Part shown: positions 36,997-49,301 of the stretch, piece by piece
How the letters are laid out: every line of letters begins with the position of its first letter
Numbering within the stretch: the first letter of the stretch is position 1
From: Rhipicephalus microplus
Taxonomy: Eukaryota > Arthropoda > Arachnida > Ixodida > Ixodidae
Assembly (NCBI RefSeq): GCF_043290135.1
Contig: NC_134707.1
Coordinates: 67,447,906 to 67,511,905 of the forward strand
Reading direction: 5' to 3'
Length of the DNA: 64,000 nt
The notes under the pieces: model-generated
Database searches by the model: none
What the model was told of the DNA's origin: nothing
The model's input: only the letters and a program-made list of their open reading frames with translations
Translations under genes and position numbers: made by a program

Positions 36997-39900
36997 GTAT
37001 AGTAAAAATTGGTGACAAAGTGTTTTGATAATAAAAGCATGTGTAAAAACATTTGTAGCAAGCACAAGTGGTTCACCAGTGCCCTTATGTCGAAGGGCCG
37101 CGAGGCAAGTGCTTTTCAATGTAGCCATCGCAGCAACAACCTCTCTTGAGGGGTCGGGCTACGCAATGCCTTGGTATGTTACATTGTTGAAGCGTTCTTC
37201 TCATAAAAATCTAGCAACGATTCATGATTTAAAAGTGGTTCCCTAACGACGAACTTTGCAGGGTGTAATGTTATATGTTGTCGTTAGGGTAATGGAAAGT
37301 GTTGTCTTGTTAGGGGATCAAATTGTTCACACTGAAATAAAATGTCAAGAAATGTTATTGTCTCACCACATCCGTCACACAATGATGGAGCACTACCGGA
37401 AAAAAGTATATAGGTGTCGTGTATGTGTGAATTATGCTGAGCCTCGTTATGTTTACCTCTGAAATATGTGATTTCGATACTGGTGGCCAATAACCAAGGT
37501 GTTGCTTAGTAACGTGTAGCTTGCTTTTTGCGTGTCTATCCCATTTGCTATGCCAGTAGTTCCCGAGCTTTCGTTCGAGATACGGCTTAAGATCAAGGGC
37601 TGAGATTGATATGGGTGTAGTGGCACTGCTTTCCTGGATGGATGCAGCAAGCTGATTCGCCATCACGTTGCCTTGGATCTCACGGTGCCCTGGCACCAAG
37701 GACATTACAACATGTTGTTTGATTGTGTAGTGTGCATAAAATGGAGTAAAGTGAGATGAGGACAGGTTTTTTTGTTTTTAGGAGTGTGCAGAGCCGTTAC
37801 CGCGCTGAGGAAGCCCGTATAAATTACTGCTTTTTTGTAGTTGTAGTTGTTTGATGTGTTTAGCAGCCACAAGTATCGGGTAGGCTTCCAATGTGAAGAT
37901 ACTTGTCTCTGGATGGGGAGGGCCAGTATCCGAAAAAAATGGGCTGACAGCAGCACAGGACACAGAGGAGTTAGACTTAGAGGCATCTGTAAAAAAACTC
38001 AGGACGTGTGCATTTGTGAAGTATCCGAAAGTATGTTCGGATATGGGTAGTAGGCGGGTGTTTTGTAATTTCTAGGAAAGACACATCGCATTTTATAGTC
38101 TGTTACTGCCACGGTGATGGGTATGCTACAGGAGTCAATAAACTGCGCTCCAGTGACACACCAGTTTCCTTCAAGGAAACTGAGTAGGGCTGCCTCATCG
38201 AAGGCCTATTTTGAAACAGAATAGAGCTCGACAAACCATTAACAGAGGAGTAATAAGGGTGCTTCTTGTCTGCTTTCACCTTAAGGAAATATACAAAGGA
38301 CATGTAAGTTCTCTGCAGGTGAAACAACCACTCATTTGACTCAACGTAAAGGCTTTCTACGGGGCTGGTGTGAAAAGCACCCGTAGAAGGTGGATGCTCT
38401 AATCGTGCATGGGGCCCCGCATCTACTGAGCACTCTGAGTCGCAGACTGATGCACAACAGCCCCATAATCTAAGCGGGTGCGAATGAGGCTTCTATACAA
38501 ACTCATGAGACACTGCCTGTCACTAACCCTTGTAGTAGGTGACAACACTTTTAGAGCATTCATGGCTTTTCAACATTTTGTTTTTGAATACTTGATGTTC
38601 GGTATGAAGGTTAGCTTGTGGCCTAAGATTAGGCCAAGAGTTATTGCTCTGCTATAACAAACAGACTTTGAATATTTATTTGAAAATCAGGTTCTCAGTG
38701 CATGCCTCTCTTTCGGGAGAACAAGAAAAATGTGCTTTTCGTGAGTTCAGACGAAATCCATTTTTCTCTGCCCATTTTGAGACCTTGTTGAAACCTAGCT
38801 GAGCCTGCTGCCTAAACATTGCCAGGTTGAATGACTTAAGCCAAGCTGGACGTCAGCCACCTATGTACAATGGAACATACTGCGAGGAATCGAGAAATGT
38901 AAGGAATTCATTTTGATAATAAAAAGTGTACAATTAGGTACACCACCTTGCGGTCCTCCCGTTTTTCTGACAAAAGTTCGGGAGAGAACAGTGCCCACAC
39001 GGACACGGATTGTCCGATTGGACAAGTAACTCTCAATTATGGAAAGCATTCTACCGCGCACACGCAGGTGAGACAAGCCTCTCAATATGTCAAAACACCA
39101 TGTTGTGTCGTAAGCCTTCTCAATATCGATGAACACCGGGAGGAAGTATTGTTTGTGGACGAAAGCGTCTCGGATCTCTGTCTCGATACGCACGACATGG
39201 CCCGTGGTGGATCTGCCTTCTCGAAAGCCACACTGTAATCGGTCGAGCAGATTGAGTGTTTGAAGGAAATGTAACTGTCGGCGGTTTATCACCTTTTCAA
39301 AAAGTTTGCAAAGGCAGCTTGTAAGGGCAACGGTCCTATAATTGAAAACTGAGGAAGGGTCTTTGCCCCGTTTCAAAACAGGGATCACAATTGCGTCTTT
39401 CCAGGAAGTAGGTATGCTGCCAGAAAGCCATATAGTATTGTATACGGATAGTAAAGTCTTTCACCTTTTACAGCGGCATGTTTTTCAACATTTCATACAT
39501 GACACGTTCGTAGCCTTGGGCAGAATTACTGCAGGAGTTTAGTGATGTTTACAGCTCTGCTACGTTGAAAGGTTGTCTGTATGCCTCGTATTTTGTACAC
39601 TTGTGCTCTAGTTTCTGCTTTTTTATTCTTGTTTTATATCTTTGGAAAGCTTCAGTATAGTGTGACGAGCTTTACACCTGCTCGTAGTCTGCACCGAGGA
39701 AGTTCGCCTGATCTTCCAGGCTGTCACCCTGAGTGTTTACAAGTGGAAGCGGGTGTACTTGTCTACCTGCTCCCCTACCAACCATGTTCCAGAATTTAGT
39801 TTTTTGTGTATACGAATTGATCCCTGATAAATACTTGTGTCAGCTTTCTCTTCTGGCCTGCTGACGCGTTCTCCTGCCTTGTGACTTTATTTTCCGAAAG

Positions 39901-40815
39901 CTGTCAAGATTTTCGGCTGTCAGTGAATTCCCAAGCAACCACCACGCCTTATTCTGTTCCTTTCGAGCACTACGACACTCACTGTTTCACCATGGGTCGC
40001 GTCGCTTGCCGGGCAGACCAGATATTTGCGGGATGCATTTGGGTGCGGCGTCAATATGGAAAGCTGTCAAGTACTGCACAGCTTCATCTATGCTTCACCC
40101 ACATATGTCACTCCAACTTAAATTAGTAATGTTATGGAACTGTTGCCAGTCAGCTTTGTATATAGGTTATTTGGGAACTCGCAGAGGACATTCGTATGAT
40201 GTTTGTGTACACAAAACGACGGGAAAATGGTCACTTCTCTAGGTATTATATAGAACTTTCTATTGGAGTAATGGTACAAGTGAAGGAGATGCGATGCTGA
40301 GGTCCATGGAAGAGTAAGTTCTGTTGGCAAAGTTATAACAAGTTGCTTCTTTCCTATTGAAATGACAGGAACCGGAGAAGAAAAGGATCTGTTCAATGAG
40401 ACGACCTCATGCGTCGCAGCGAGAATAACCACTTAGACTACTGTGAGCATTCAGGTCACCAAGGACCAAATAAGGTTCAGGTAGTTGATCTATTAAGGAG
40501 TGGAATTCTCGTTTTTCAAGACGGTGGTGTGGGGGTACGTACAAAGAGCAGATGGTGACGAGATTGTTGCAAAGAACTGTTCGAACAGCTACTGCCTCTA
40601 GAGTTATTTGTAGTGGTAAATGTGTGCATGCTACTTTTTGATTAACAATAATTGCTACACCACCGGATGACACCGCAACATCATCTCTGTCCTTTCGGAA
40701 GAGAACATACCGACGCAACAAATTGGTGTTTTTAGATTTTAAATGTGTTTCTTGTACACACACCAGTTTCGGCAAATGTTTGCAAAAGAGCTTTTGGACA
40801 TCATCGAAGATTTGG
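36997..40815 (-). pseudogene. LINE F 3' UTR and ORF2 (endonuclease, RT, RNase H)
   Basis: Endonuclease: CVQETHLKSKNTNLLRRY (near 40740), VPPHHRLEKREF, YLVLGDLNAHSS. RT: MIPVLKRGKDPS, CGFREGRSTTGHVVRIE, DIEKAYDTTWCFDIL and GGPQGGVPNCTLF (38861-39388). RNase H: YPILVAAKHIKQ and VPGHREIQGNVMANQLAA (37640-37960). A terminal Cys/His element CDGCGETITFLDILFQC lies near 37350-37400. RNase H after RT places it in the I group of LINEs. At least eight frame changes; the YVDD-type box region is not recovered. The rest (36997-37280) is 3' UTR. Confidence 0.8.
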
Positions 40816-41444
<629 letters not shown>

Positions 41445-41629
41445 ACCCTCTCTCCCAAGGAGCATCGTCTTGATGCTGTACATGAAGGCAAAAAAAAGAA
41501 AATGAGAGGAAAATTACCATGCAAGCAAAATGAATGGCGTAAGGCGGAATAACATAGTTGGTTGTGGAGCCAAGAGTTAAATGAGAAATAAGAAAAATAG
41601 GAAAAAATGTAAGGGAGAGACGAATAAAG

Positions 41630-43257
41630 TCAGTCACTCACTGGCGATTTACAGCGCGAAAGGTATGATATCAGCCGTGAAACGTGAACGACTTCAGTTC
41701 GTGGGGTGAAACGGAAACGTCTCGAAGTGCCTTTTGGGAGAACCTCGTATGTGACGTCGCTGAGCCGTCGTACGACCTTGTAAGGGCCGAAGTAGCGGCG
41801 AAGAAGCTTTTCTGAACGGCCACGTTGTCGGATAGGGGTCCACACCCAGGCTTCATTACCGGAATTGAAAATAACTTCACGGGGACGATGATTGTAGCGG
41901 CGTGCGTCTGCGGTTTGGTGATGTTGAATACGGTGACGAGCAAGTTGACGGGCCTCTTCTGCACACTGCGCGAATTTGGCGGCGTCGGTGCGGTATATTC
42001 CTAAGTTGTCGGGCAGGAGCATGGCGGCGAGCATCGTCGTGACCTCGCGACCGTGGACTAAGCAAAAAGGTGTGAAACTGGTACTTTCTTGAACAGCAGT
42101 ATTATACGCAAAAGTTACTAAGGGCAGTATGGCGTCCCAGTTCTTGTGATTGATGTCCACATACATTGACAGCATGTCTGCAATTGTCTTATTGAGTCGT
42201 TCAGTCAGCCTGTTTGCTTGCGGGTGGTAAGCCGTTGTTTTACGATGTTCCGTGCCACTTAATCGCAAGACTTCCTGCAGCATCTCTGCGGTGAAAGCTG
42301 TCCCACGATCAGTTATGACGACAGCTGTAGCACCGTGACGTAAGATGATGCTGTTCACGAAAAATTGGACGACATCTGCTGCGGTTGCTTTTGAAAGCGC
42401 CTTCGTTTCACAGTAGCGTGTTAAGTGGTCGGTAGCGACCACAATCCACCGGTTTCCAGACGAAGACGTGGGGAATGACCCCCGCAAGTCCACGCCAATC
42501 TGATGAAAGGGCGCGTTTGGTGGGCCTATTGCTTGCAGTAGTCCCACTGGTCGTAAAGGTGGAACCTTACGTCGCTGACAGTCGGGACATGTGCAAACGT
42601 AATGCTTCAAAGTCTTTGCGAGACGTGGCCAGTAGTAGGAGCGTTGAATCCGTTGCAGCGTGCGCGTATAGCCGAGGCGTCCGGACGATGGCTCATCGTG
42701 ACACGCACGTAAAATGTCACCACGAAGCGTAGTTGGCGCAACAAGCAGATACATAGCTTGTGTAGGATGAAAGTTCTTTTTGTAAAGCACTCCATCGCGG
42801 AAACAAAAGGAGGATAGCGAGCGTGCAAAGCTTCAAGGAGGGTGGGAATTGCGTCCTTCCAGGTAGTCGATGAGCGGAATGAGCTCCGAGTCGTGACGCT
42901 GTTGCTCAGCCAAGCGGGTTGCTGATACGGCAGAAAGAAAAGTGTTGTCGTCTTCAAGGTCAGTGTTGGCATTTTGACCAGTGCACTTGAGAGACAGTAC
43001 GTGTCGGTGTGTTTCCGCACAGATTTGTGGACGATGGTGACATTGAAATCTTGTAGCCGAAGGCTCCATCGTGCTAGACGACCTGAGGGATCTTTGAGAT
43101 TTGCGAGCCAGCAAAGGGAATGGTGGTCGCTAACTACCCTGAATGGGCGGCTATACAAGTACGGGCGGAACTTTGTTATGGCCCAGACAACAGCGAGGCA
43201 TTCCTTCTCGGTTGCAGAATAGTTTTTCTCCGCTGGGGATAACGTTCTGCTCGCATA
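41630..43257 (-). pseudogene. RNase H C-terminal part and integrase of D
   Basis: Starts at the LINE E junction with [20 protein letters not shown], then [20 protein letters not shown] (RNase H). A frame change near 42985 and a stop near 42833 separate it from integrase. Integrase (41630-42790) is open for 386 codons: [17 protein letters not shown] (the second His of HHCC is replaced by Arg), CPDCQRRK, GVDLRGSFPTSSSGNRW, ITDRGTAFTA, YHPQANRLTERLN and GPYKVVRRLSDVTYEVLP. The catalytic D, D, E remain; the zinc-site change and the broken upstream pol make it non-functional. Confidence 0.8.
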
Positions 43258-44003
43258 TGAAATATGGTGTTTTTGGCGCAAGGGCCATTCGGTGGCCAAA
43301 GAGCGCCAGTTCATGGGACAAGGAATGTGGACAATGATTCTGATTAGCGGCTGTATAAAGGCCATAAAATTCCTCGCGGTAAGGCGGGTAAAAACATACA
43401 AGTAATAAAATCATGACCATGCCGTGAAAGGTGTGTGTGGTGTGAATAGATGACAAAAGTTGGTGATAATAAAAACGATGGTGGATATGTATGGCATTAG
43501 CACAAGTGCCTAACTCGTTCATACCCTTGCGTCTAAGGGCCGTGAGGCAAGTGCTTTCTTGTGTAGTCACCGCAACGAAACCCTCTCTGGAGAGGTCGTG
43601 CTACGGAATAACCGGGTATATGATGTGAAAACTATGAATTTCTTTTAAAAACGCTAACAATGATTTATGACTAAAAAGCGGTTCCCTACCGACGAACATT
43701 GCAGGGTGTAAAGGTATATGTTGTCAGTAGGGTAATGGAAAGTGTTGTTTTCTTACAGTTTCTAACTGTTTGCACTCGATTAAAATGTGAAGAACCATTA
43801 GTGCTTCACCACATCTGTCACACAATGGTGGATCGCCACCGGACAAAAGATGTGTGTGTGTCGTGTATGTGTGTCCTATCCTGAGTCTCGTTAGTATTAC
43901 CTCTGTATGACGCGATTTCGATACAGGCAGCCAATGACCAAGGTGTGGCTTAAGAACGTGTAGTTTGTTTTGTGTGTGTGTATCTCGCTTGCTCTGCCAG
44001 TAT
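43258..44003 (-). pseudogene. LINE E ORF2 C-terminal end and 3' UTR
   Basis: Cut from the rest of ORF2 by Gypsy C. The terminal Cys/His element is visible in one minus-strand frame (CDRCGEALMVLHILIEC, near 43760-43830). 43258-43690 is 3' UTR, alignable to F (31681-31851 plus 36997-37260) and to H (61785-62040). Confidence 0.75.
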
Positions 44004-44155
44004 TGTCACGTTAAAGAGACAGGAGACGTTTTTAAGGCGTCCTCACAAAAGTCCGAAGAGCGGTCGGCTCAGCGCAGCCAAAAACAGAACAATGGCACGA
44101 GGGGGGACTGCCACTTCGTCTGCCTCTTTTGCGCTGGCAGCTCAAGCGCGCGGCA
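44004..44155 (-). repeat. 3' LTR of element C
   Basis: TGTCACGTTAAAG...GCGCGCGGCA on the plus strand, 152 bp, the same as 49302-49453. Very short for an LTR; promoter elements are not obvious. Confidence 0.92.
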
Positions 44156-44226
44156 CTGCCCCTCCTCCCTGAAGAGCATCGCCTCGATGCTAAACGAAGC
44201 GTGTATCGTAAAAAAAAAAAACATTG

Positions 44227-47200
44227 TCACAGTGTGTGGTACGGTTTTAACCGCACCACGTGCACAATCTCGGGTCGTAGCTGTCGGCGTCGGGGTGGTT
44301 GGCTTCCGTCCGGAAGGACTTCGTAATTGACGTCGCTCACTTGTCGTAGCACTTTGTACGGGCCAAAATACCGACTGAGAAGCTTCTCAGAGAGACCTTT
44401 GCAGCGCACAGGGGTCCAAACCAACACCTGGTCACCTGGTTTATAATCGACTTGTCTGTGGCAGCGGTTGTAGCGCTGTGCATCGACGCCTTGTTGTTTC
44501 TTGATGTTTACGCGGGCTAGTTGACGTGCTTCCTCGGCTCGTTGCACGAAACACTCAGCATCTTCGTCGAGATTCTCGATGTTGTCAATGTCGCATGGGA
44601 GCATTGCGTCCAACATCGTCTGAACGTCCCGACCGTATAGAAGACGAAACGGAGTGAATCGTGTGGTCTCTTGCGTAGCGGTATTATACGCGAATGTTAC
44701 GTAAGGCAGTATTTCATCCCACGTCTTGTGCTGTACGTCTATGTACATAGACAGCATATCAGTCATCGTTTTGTTAAGCCGCTCGGTCAGTCCATTTGTC
44801 TGAGGGTGATACGCTGTTGTCTTGCGATGCGTGGAGTAACTTAACTGAAAAACTTGTTCAAGGAGCCTTGCTGTAAACGCTGTTCCTCGGTCTGTGATGA
44901 CACAGGATGGAGCACCGTGGCGTAATACAATTCTCTCGATGAAAAACTGAGCAACTTCACAAGCCGTGCTTTTAGGAAGCGCCTTAGTTTCAGCATAGCG
45001 GGTTAGATAATCTGTAGCGACGATTATCCACTTGTTGCCGGAAGATGACAAGGGAAACGGACCCAGGAGGTCCATGCCGACTTGATCGAAGGGTGTTCTG
45101 GGTGGCTCGATAGGGTGAAGTAATCCCGCAGGCTTAACAGATGGGGATTTTCGGCGCTGGCATTCGCGGCAGGCTTGAACGTACTGTTTAACGCAAGCGG
45201 CAAGTTTCGGCCAGTAGTAAGACTTTCGTACCCTAGCGATGGTTCGGGTGATGCCCAGATGGCCCGATGGAGGCTCGTTGTGGCAGGCAAATAGAATTTC
45301 CTCACGCAGCTCTGCGGGGACGACCAACAGGTAAGTTTTGTTGCTGGCGGCTGCGTTCTTCTTGTACAACACGCCCTGTCGTAAGCAGAAGGATGACAAT
45401 CCGCGAGTTATATGCTGGGGCAGTGATACGTTGCGGCCCTCTAGATGTTCAATGATAGGTCGCAATTGAGCATCTGCTCGCTGCCGTAAAGCCAAGTCTG
45501 TTACGCTTACGGAGCCAAGGAAAGGGCAGTCCTCTTCGAAGCTCTGAGCGGCAGGCTCAACTGGCGCGCGTGACAACGTGTCCGCATCTTCGTGTGCACG
45601 ACCGGACTTGTACACGATAGTGACGTCGTACTCCTGCAGACGTAGGCTCCACCTTGCCAGTCGTCCGGAGGGGTCTCTGAGGTTCGCAAGCCAGCACAGC
45701 GAGTGATGATCCGTCACTACTCTGAATGGACGGCCGTAAAGGTAAGGTCGAAACTTAGCAATTGCCCACACGACAGCAAGGCACTCCTTCTCCGTGGTAC
45801 TGTAGTTTGACTCCGGGCGTGTTAGGGTTCGGCTTGCGTAGGCGATGACCTTTTCAATTCCCTCCTGCCGTTGGACGAGTACCGCGCCCAGACCGACGTT
45901 ACTGGCGTCGGTATGAATTTCTGTTTCGGCTTCCTCGTCGAAATGTCCAAGAACAGGTGGTGATGCCAGGCGAAGCCGAAGCTCTGTGAATGCTGATTCT
46001 TGTTCAGCACTCCAAACGAACGGCGTATCGTCTCTAGTGAGTCTAGTTAATGGTTCGGCAATTTTCGAAAAATTGCCTATAAAGCGCCGGTAGTACGCGC
46101 ATAGACCAAGAAACCGCCGCACACTTTTCTTATCGGCAGGAGTCGGGAAGGCTGCGACAGCGGCGGTTTTCTCAGGGTCAGGACGGACGCCTTCTGCACT
46201 TACGACATGTCCAAGGAACTTTAGTTCTTCGTAACCGAAATGGCATTTTTGCGGCTTTAACGTAAGGTTAGCCGTCCGAATCGCCTCAAGTACTTGTCGT
46301 AGTCGCTTCAGATGTTCGGAGAAGCTGGTTGAAAACACGACCACATCATCCAAGTACACAAGGCAGCTTTGCCATTTTAAGTCAGTCAACACAGTGTCCA
46401 TCATGCGTTGGAAGGTAGCTGGCGCAGAGCAGAGTCCGAACGGTAGCACCCGAAATTCGTAGAGGCCATCCGGCGTGACAAAGGCGGTTTTTTCGCGGTC
46501 GCGCTCATCAACCTCAATTTGCCAGTAGCCACTCTTTAAATCCAGGGAAGAAAAATACTTCGCTCGTCGTAGTCGGTCAAGCGAGTCATCAATACGCGGC
46601 AGCGGATAAACATCTTTTTTTGTGACGTTGTTGAGCTTTCTGTAATCTACACAGAAGCGAAGCGTACCGTCCTTCTTCTTAACCAGAACGACCGGTGAGG
46701 ACCAGGGACTGTTCGAAGGCTGGATAACGCCGTCGTCGATCATTTCTTTCACTTGCTGCTTGATAGCTGCGCGTTCTGTCGGCGAGACGCGGTATGGCTG
46801 TTGGTGAATAGGTCTTGCGTCGTCGTAAGTGATTATCCTGTGCTGTGTAATTGGCGTCTGACTCACTTTAGACGACTGAGCAAAGCACGCCCTGAATTCA
46901 AACAATAGCTCTCGCAAGGCCCTCTGGTTCTCTTCTGGCAGTGCACTGTTCATGTCAACATCTATTACGGTTTGTCCATTGCGGCTACTGTCTTCACAGG
47001 CAAAACACTCAATGACGTCCTCCAAGGCTTCAGCGTAGGCGACCGCAGTGCCCCGGAAAAGGTGACGATGCTCATTGGTGAAATTTGTAATCATGACCTC
47101 GGCTGTACCGTTCCGAATGTCAATGATGCCTCGTGCCACAGAAATTCCAAGCGCCAGCAGCAGGGAGACGTTGCACTCTGCCACTGTTTCACCGTCACTG

Positions 47201-47778
47201 GTTCCTTCGGAAGTCACCTGAATTAGGATACTTGCACGAGGTGGTATTGTGACACTGTCGTCGGAAACACGGAGGGCGGTTGTACGGCGGTTGGAGTCCC
47301 TTGACGTAGCGTTGACTGTCGAAAAGGAAATGCAGCGTCGCCGTAGGTCGATTACGGCGCCATATTCCCGAAGAAAATCGAGGCCGAGAATTAATTCGCG
47401 GGAGCAGTCACGTAGCACGATGGAGCTGACCAAAAACGTGCAGCCTCGTATTTGTAGCCTGGACGTGCACAAACCAACCGGCGTTACAACATGTCCGCCA
47501 GCTGTACGTACATGCGATCCTGTCCAAGGCATTATCACTTTCTTCAAGGTACGTGCCAATTGTCCGCTAATAATCGAGTAGTCAGCACCAGTGTCTATTA
47601 AGGCAGTTAAATTGCGACCGTCGAGCAGCACAGGTATGTCCATTGAAAAGTCGCTCAGCTGGGATACAGGCGCCGGCGTAGTCGAATTTCCGTTGGTCCG
47701 ATGTCGCGTCGATTGGAGGGCGAGGTCTTCATCACGTCGAGAATCAGCGGCCTCGCCTCGAAAGGTCGCTGGCGTTAG
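44227..47778 (-). CDS. Pol polyprotein of element C (protease, RT, RNase H, integrase)
   Basis: Open in the -1 frame relative to gag across the gag stop; first in-frame ATG at 47643, giving 1138 aa from there to the stop at 44227. Residues from that Met: protease DTGA 17-20 with ILGLDFL flap-end about 86; RT with FCVDYRKLNNVTKKD about 330, SSLDLKSGYWQIE about 366 and YLDD 430-433; RNase H with HTDASNVGLGAVL about 577, [11 protein letters not shown] about 617 and [10 protein letters not shown] about 643; integrase HHCC (H788, H795, C825, C828), catalytic D858, D918, E954 (D35E) and GPYKVLRQVSD at the end. Length and order match complete Ty3 Pol. No disabling change seen. Confidence 0.93.
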   Translation of the reverse strand, partial: LTPATFRGEAADSRRDEDLALQSTRHRTNGNSTTPAPVSQLSDFSMDIPVLLDGRNLTALIDTGADYSIISGQLARTLKKVIMPWTGSHVRTAGGHVVTPVGLCTSRLQIRGCTFLVSSIVLRDCSRELILGLDFLREYGAVIDLRRRCISFSTVNATSRDSNRRTTALRVSDDSVTIPPRASILIQVTSEGTSDGETVAECNVSLLLALGISVARGIIDIRNGTAEVMITNFTNEHRHLFRGTAVAYAEALEDVIECFACEDSSRNGQTVIDVDMNSALPEENQRALRELLFEFRACFAQSSKVSQTPITQHRIITYDDARPIHQQPYRVSPTERAAIKQQVKEMIDDGVIQPSNSPWSSPVVLVKKKDGTLRFCVDYRKLNNVTKKDVYPLPRIDDSLDRLRRAKYFSSLDLKSGYWQIEVDERDREKTAFVTPDGLYEFRVLPFGLCSAPATFQRMMDTVLTDLKWQSCLVYLDDVVVFSTSFSEHLKRLRQVLEAIRTANLTLKPQKCHFGYEELKFLGHVVSAEGVRPDPEKTAAVAAFPTPADKKSVRRFLGLCAYYRRFIGNFSKIAEPLTRLTRDDTPFVWSAEQESAFTELRLRLASPPVLGHFDEEAETEIHTDASNVGLGAVLVQRQEGIEKVIAYASRTLTRPESNYSTTEKECLAVVWAIAKFRPYLYGRPFRVVTDHHSLCWLANLRDPSGRLARWSLRLQEYDVTIVYKSGRAHEDADTLSRAPVEPAAQSFEEDCPFLGSVSVTDLALRQRADAQLRPIIEHLEGRNVSLPQHITRGLSSFCLRQGVLYKKNAAASNKTYLLVVPAELREEILFACHNEPPSGHLGITRTIARVRKSYYWPKLAACVKQYVQACRECQRRKSPSVKPAGLLHPIEPPRTPFDQVGMDLLGPFPLSSSGNKWIIVATDYLTRYAETKALPKSTACEVAQFFIERIVLRHGAPSCVITDRGTAFTARLLEQVFQLSYSTHRKTTAYHPQTNGLTERLNKTMTDMLSMYIDVQHKTWDEILPYVTFAYNTATQETTRFTPFRLLYGRDVQTMLDAMLPCDIDNIENLDEDAECFVQRAEEARQLARVNIKKQQGVDAQRYNRCHRQVDYKPGDQVLVWTPVRCKGLSEKLLSRYFGPYKVLRQVSDVNYEVLPDGSQPPRRRQLRPEIVHVVRLKPYHTL

Positions 47779-47784
47779 TTTTCC
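47775..47784 (-). other. Probable -1 frameshift site, gag/pol of C
   Basis: GGAAAAC (47784-47778) touches the gag stop TAA (47777-47775). After a one-base backward slip, reading continues GKLTPATFRGE and stays open into protease. As pol has no other evident start, this is the likely route to Gag-Pol. Confidence 0.65.
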
Positions 47785-49268
47785 AGGCGAGGGCTCGGAG
47801 ACCGTCCTTGCGGCCTTCGATTTCCGTTGCCTGAATAAGATGACGACCGCGGTGACGGTGAGCGCGACTGACGCCTGAGTGAGACGTTCTGCCGAGCGAT
47901 AAAATCTTCAATTTCTGGTGGTCTCTGTCCAAACCGGGGGCGGGGTGAATTGGCAGGAAAACCCTGCAGCCCAAGTCGGCGGTACTGGCAGTCTCGGTAG
48001 AGGTGACCCGCTTCACCGCAGTGGTAGCAAAGCGGTCGTCGGTCGGGCATGCGCCATATGTCGGATTTACGCATGACGGGTCGAGTGTCTGCAAAATAAG
48101 GGACCACCTGTGCGGACTGCAGTGTGGCGTACGGGGTTGCGGCTGGTAGTGGGACTGGTGCAGGTGCGTTGTGTTCGAACGTGTCGGTATAAGTGGTGCG
48201 CTGGAAACCACTCACTGGGGATGGTGTCGTGGACGACGGAACGGTGCGTCTCAATACGTCTGCGTAGGTCACCCCTAGAGGTTCACTTGAAGTTGCGAAC
48301 GCCTGAAGTGGTGCAGCAACCTGCGTTGGTGTCTCGCGGCGAGGTGTGCCGAGCGCATGCTGAACTTCATCACGTATGATGGTGGCGATGCAATTCGTGG
48401 AAGGCTGCTGCTGCGCCTGGTTCAGCTGTTGCAGCTGTTGTAGCTCGTCGCGAACAACCGAACGTATCAGCTCGCGAAGCGCTCCCACGTCGGTCGGGAA
48501 CGAGCCTAGCCCGGTGGTATAGGTAGCATTCACTTGCCGATCGTACTGGTTCCGCTGCTGCAGCGCCTTTTCCATGGCGACGGCTTCAGTGAGGAACTCC
48601 GCGACCGTTCTAGGCGGACTACGAATGAGTCCAGCGAAGAGCTGCTCTTTCACACCTCGCATCAAGTGTCGCAGCTTCTTGTCTTCCGGCATGGTTGGAT
48701 CGGCGCGAGTGAACAGATGAACCATATCCTCCACGTATGTAGCCACACCTTCATTAGGCATCTGCATGCGGGACTGGAGGGCCCTTTCAGCGCGCTCTCG
48801 ACGATCGAGACTCGAGTACGTTTCGCGGAGCCTGTGACAGAACTCATGCCACGACGTTAGGAGGCCCTTGCGGTTCTGGAACCATGTGCGAGCACCATCC
48901 AGAAGACTAAAGTACACATTCTTGAGCTTCGCTACTTCGTCCCACCCGTTGAAATCCGCTACGTACTCGTACTCAGCCAGCCAATCTTCCACATCTTCAT
49001 AGAGGCCACCACGAAAGGGACTCGGAACACGTGGTTTTTGTAGCGTGTAATGAGTGGGTGCAGCTGCGGGTGCAGCGGTTGGAGCAGCGGCGGCTCCAGC
49101 GGTAGGGGAAGCGGTGACAGCAACAGTATTCTCCATACCAGTCGACGTACTTGTACTGTGAGGCACAAACTCGGGGGACAGTCCTCGAATCCTCCGACTG
49201 AAACGGTGTACCGGCGTAAGCTCTGGGTTTTGGGTCACGTTCCGGCTGCTAGAAGGAGTCTGTTGCAT
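47775..49268 (-). CDS. Gag of element C
   Basis: 497 aa from ATG at 49268; an inner ATG (residue 45, 49136) aligns with the start in D, and the segment RIRGLSPEFVPHSTSTST before it resembles RLRGLPPEFARLTSTP in D, so either start could be used. An Ala/Pro-rich stretch at 55-75, then capsid at about 78-260 (PSPFRGGLYEDVEDWLAEYE, SLLDGARTWFQNRKG, LRHLMRGVKEQLFAGLIR), a Gln-rich linker, one knuckle CYHCGEAGHLYRDC near 418-431, and an Arg/Ser-rich tail (SRSPSPRSSS). It packages RNA and forms the particle. Intact. Confidence 0.92.
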   Translation of the reverse strand: MQQTPSSSRNVTQNPELTPVHRFSRRIRGLSPEFVPHSTSTSTGMENTVAVTASPTAGAAAAPTAAPAAAPTHYTLQKPRVPSPFRGGLYEDVEDWLAEYEYVADFNGWDEVAKLKNVYFSLLDGARTWFQNRKGLLTSWHEFCHRLRETYSSLDRRERAERALQSRMQMPNEGVATYVEDMVHLFTRADPTMPEDKKLRHLMRGVKEQLFAGLIRSPPRTVAEFLTEAVAMEKALQQRNQYDRQVNATYTTGLGSFPTDVGALRELIRSVVRDELQQLQQLNQAQQQPSTNCIATIIRDEVQHALGTPRRETPTQVAAPLQAFATSSEPLGVTYADVLRRTVPSSTTPSPVSGFQRTTYTDTFEHNAPAPVPLPAATPYATLQSAQVVPYFADTRPVMRKSDIWRMPDRRPLCYHCGEAGHLYRDCQYRRLGLQGFPANSPRPRFGQRPPEIEDFIARQNVSLRRQSRSPSPRSSSYSGNGNRRPQGRSPSPRLEN

Positions 49269-49301
49269 AGGGGAGGTTACCCCGCACCTCCACCATTAAA
49301 A

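Larger units (their letters stand above)
31681..40815 (-). mobile_element. LINE F, I-clade, 5'-truncated, interrupted by G
   Basis: Minus-strand copy of the same family as E. Its 3' end (31681-31851) reads GGCCATCAATTGGTCCTTGC, GCCATAAAGCACC and a CATCATC tail. The 3' UTR resumes at 36997 after Gypsy G, then ORF2 runs to about 40815, where homology to the endonuclease start is lost. ORF1 and the 5' UTR are absent. It is heavily mutated in all domains. Confidence 0.8.
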
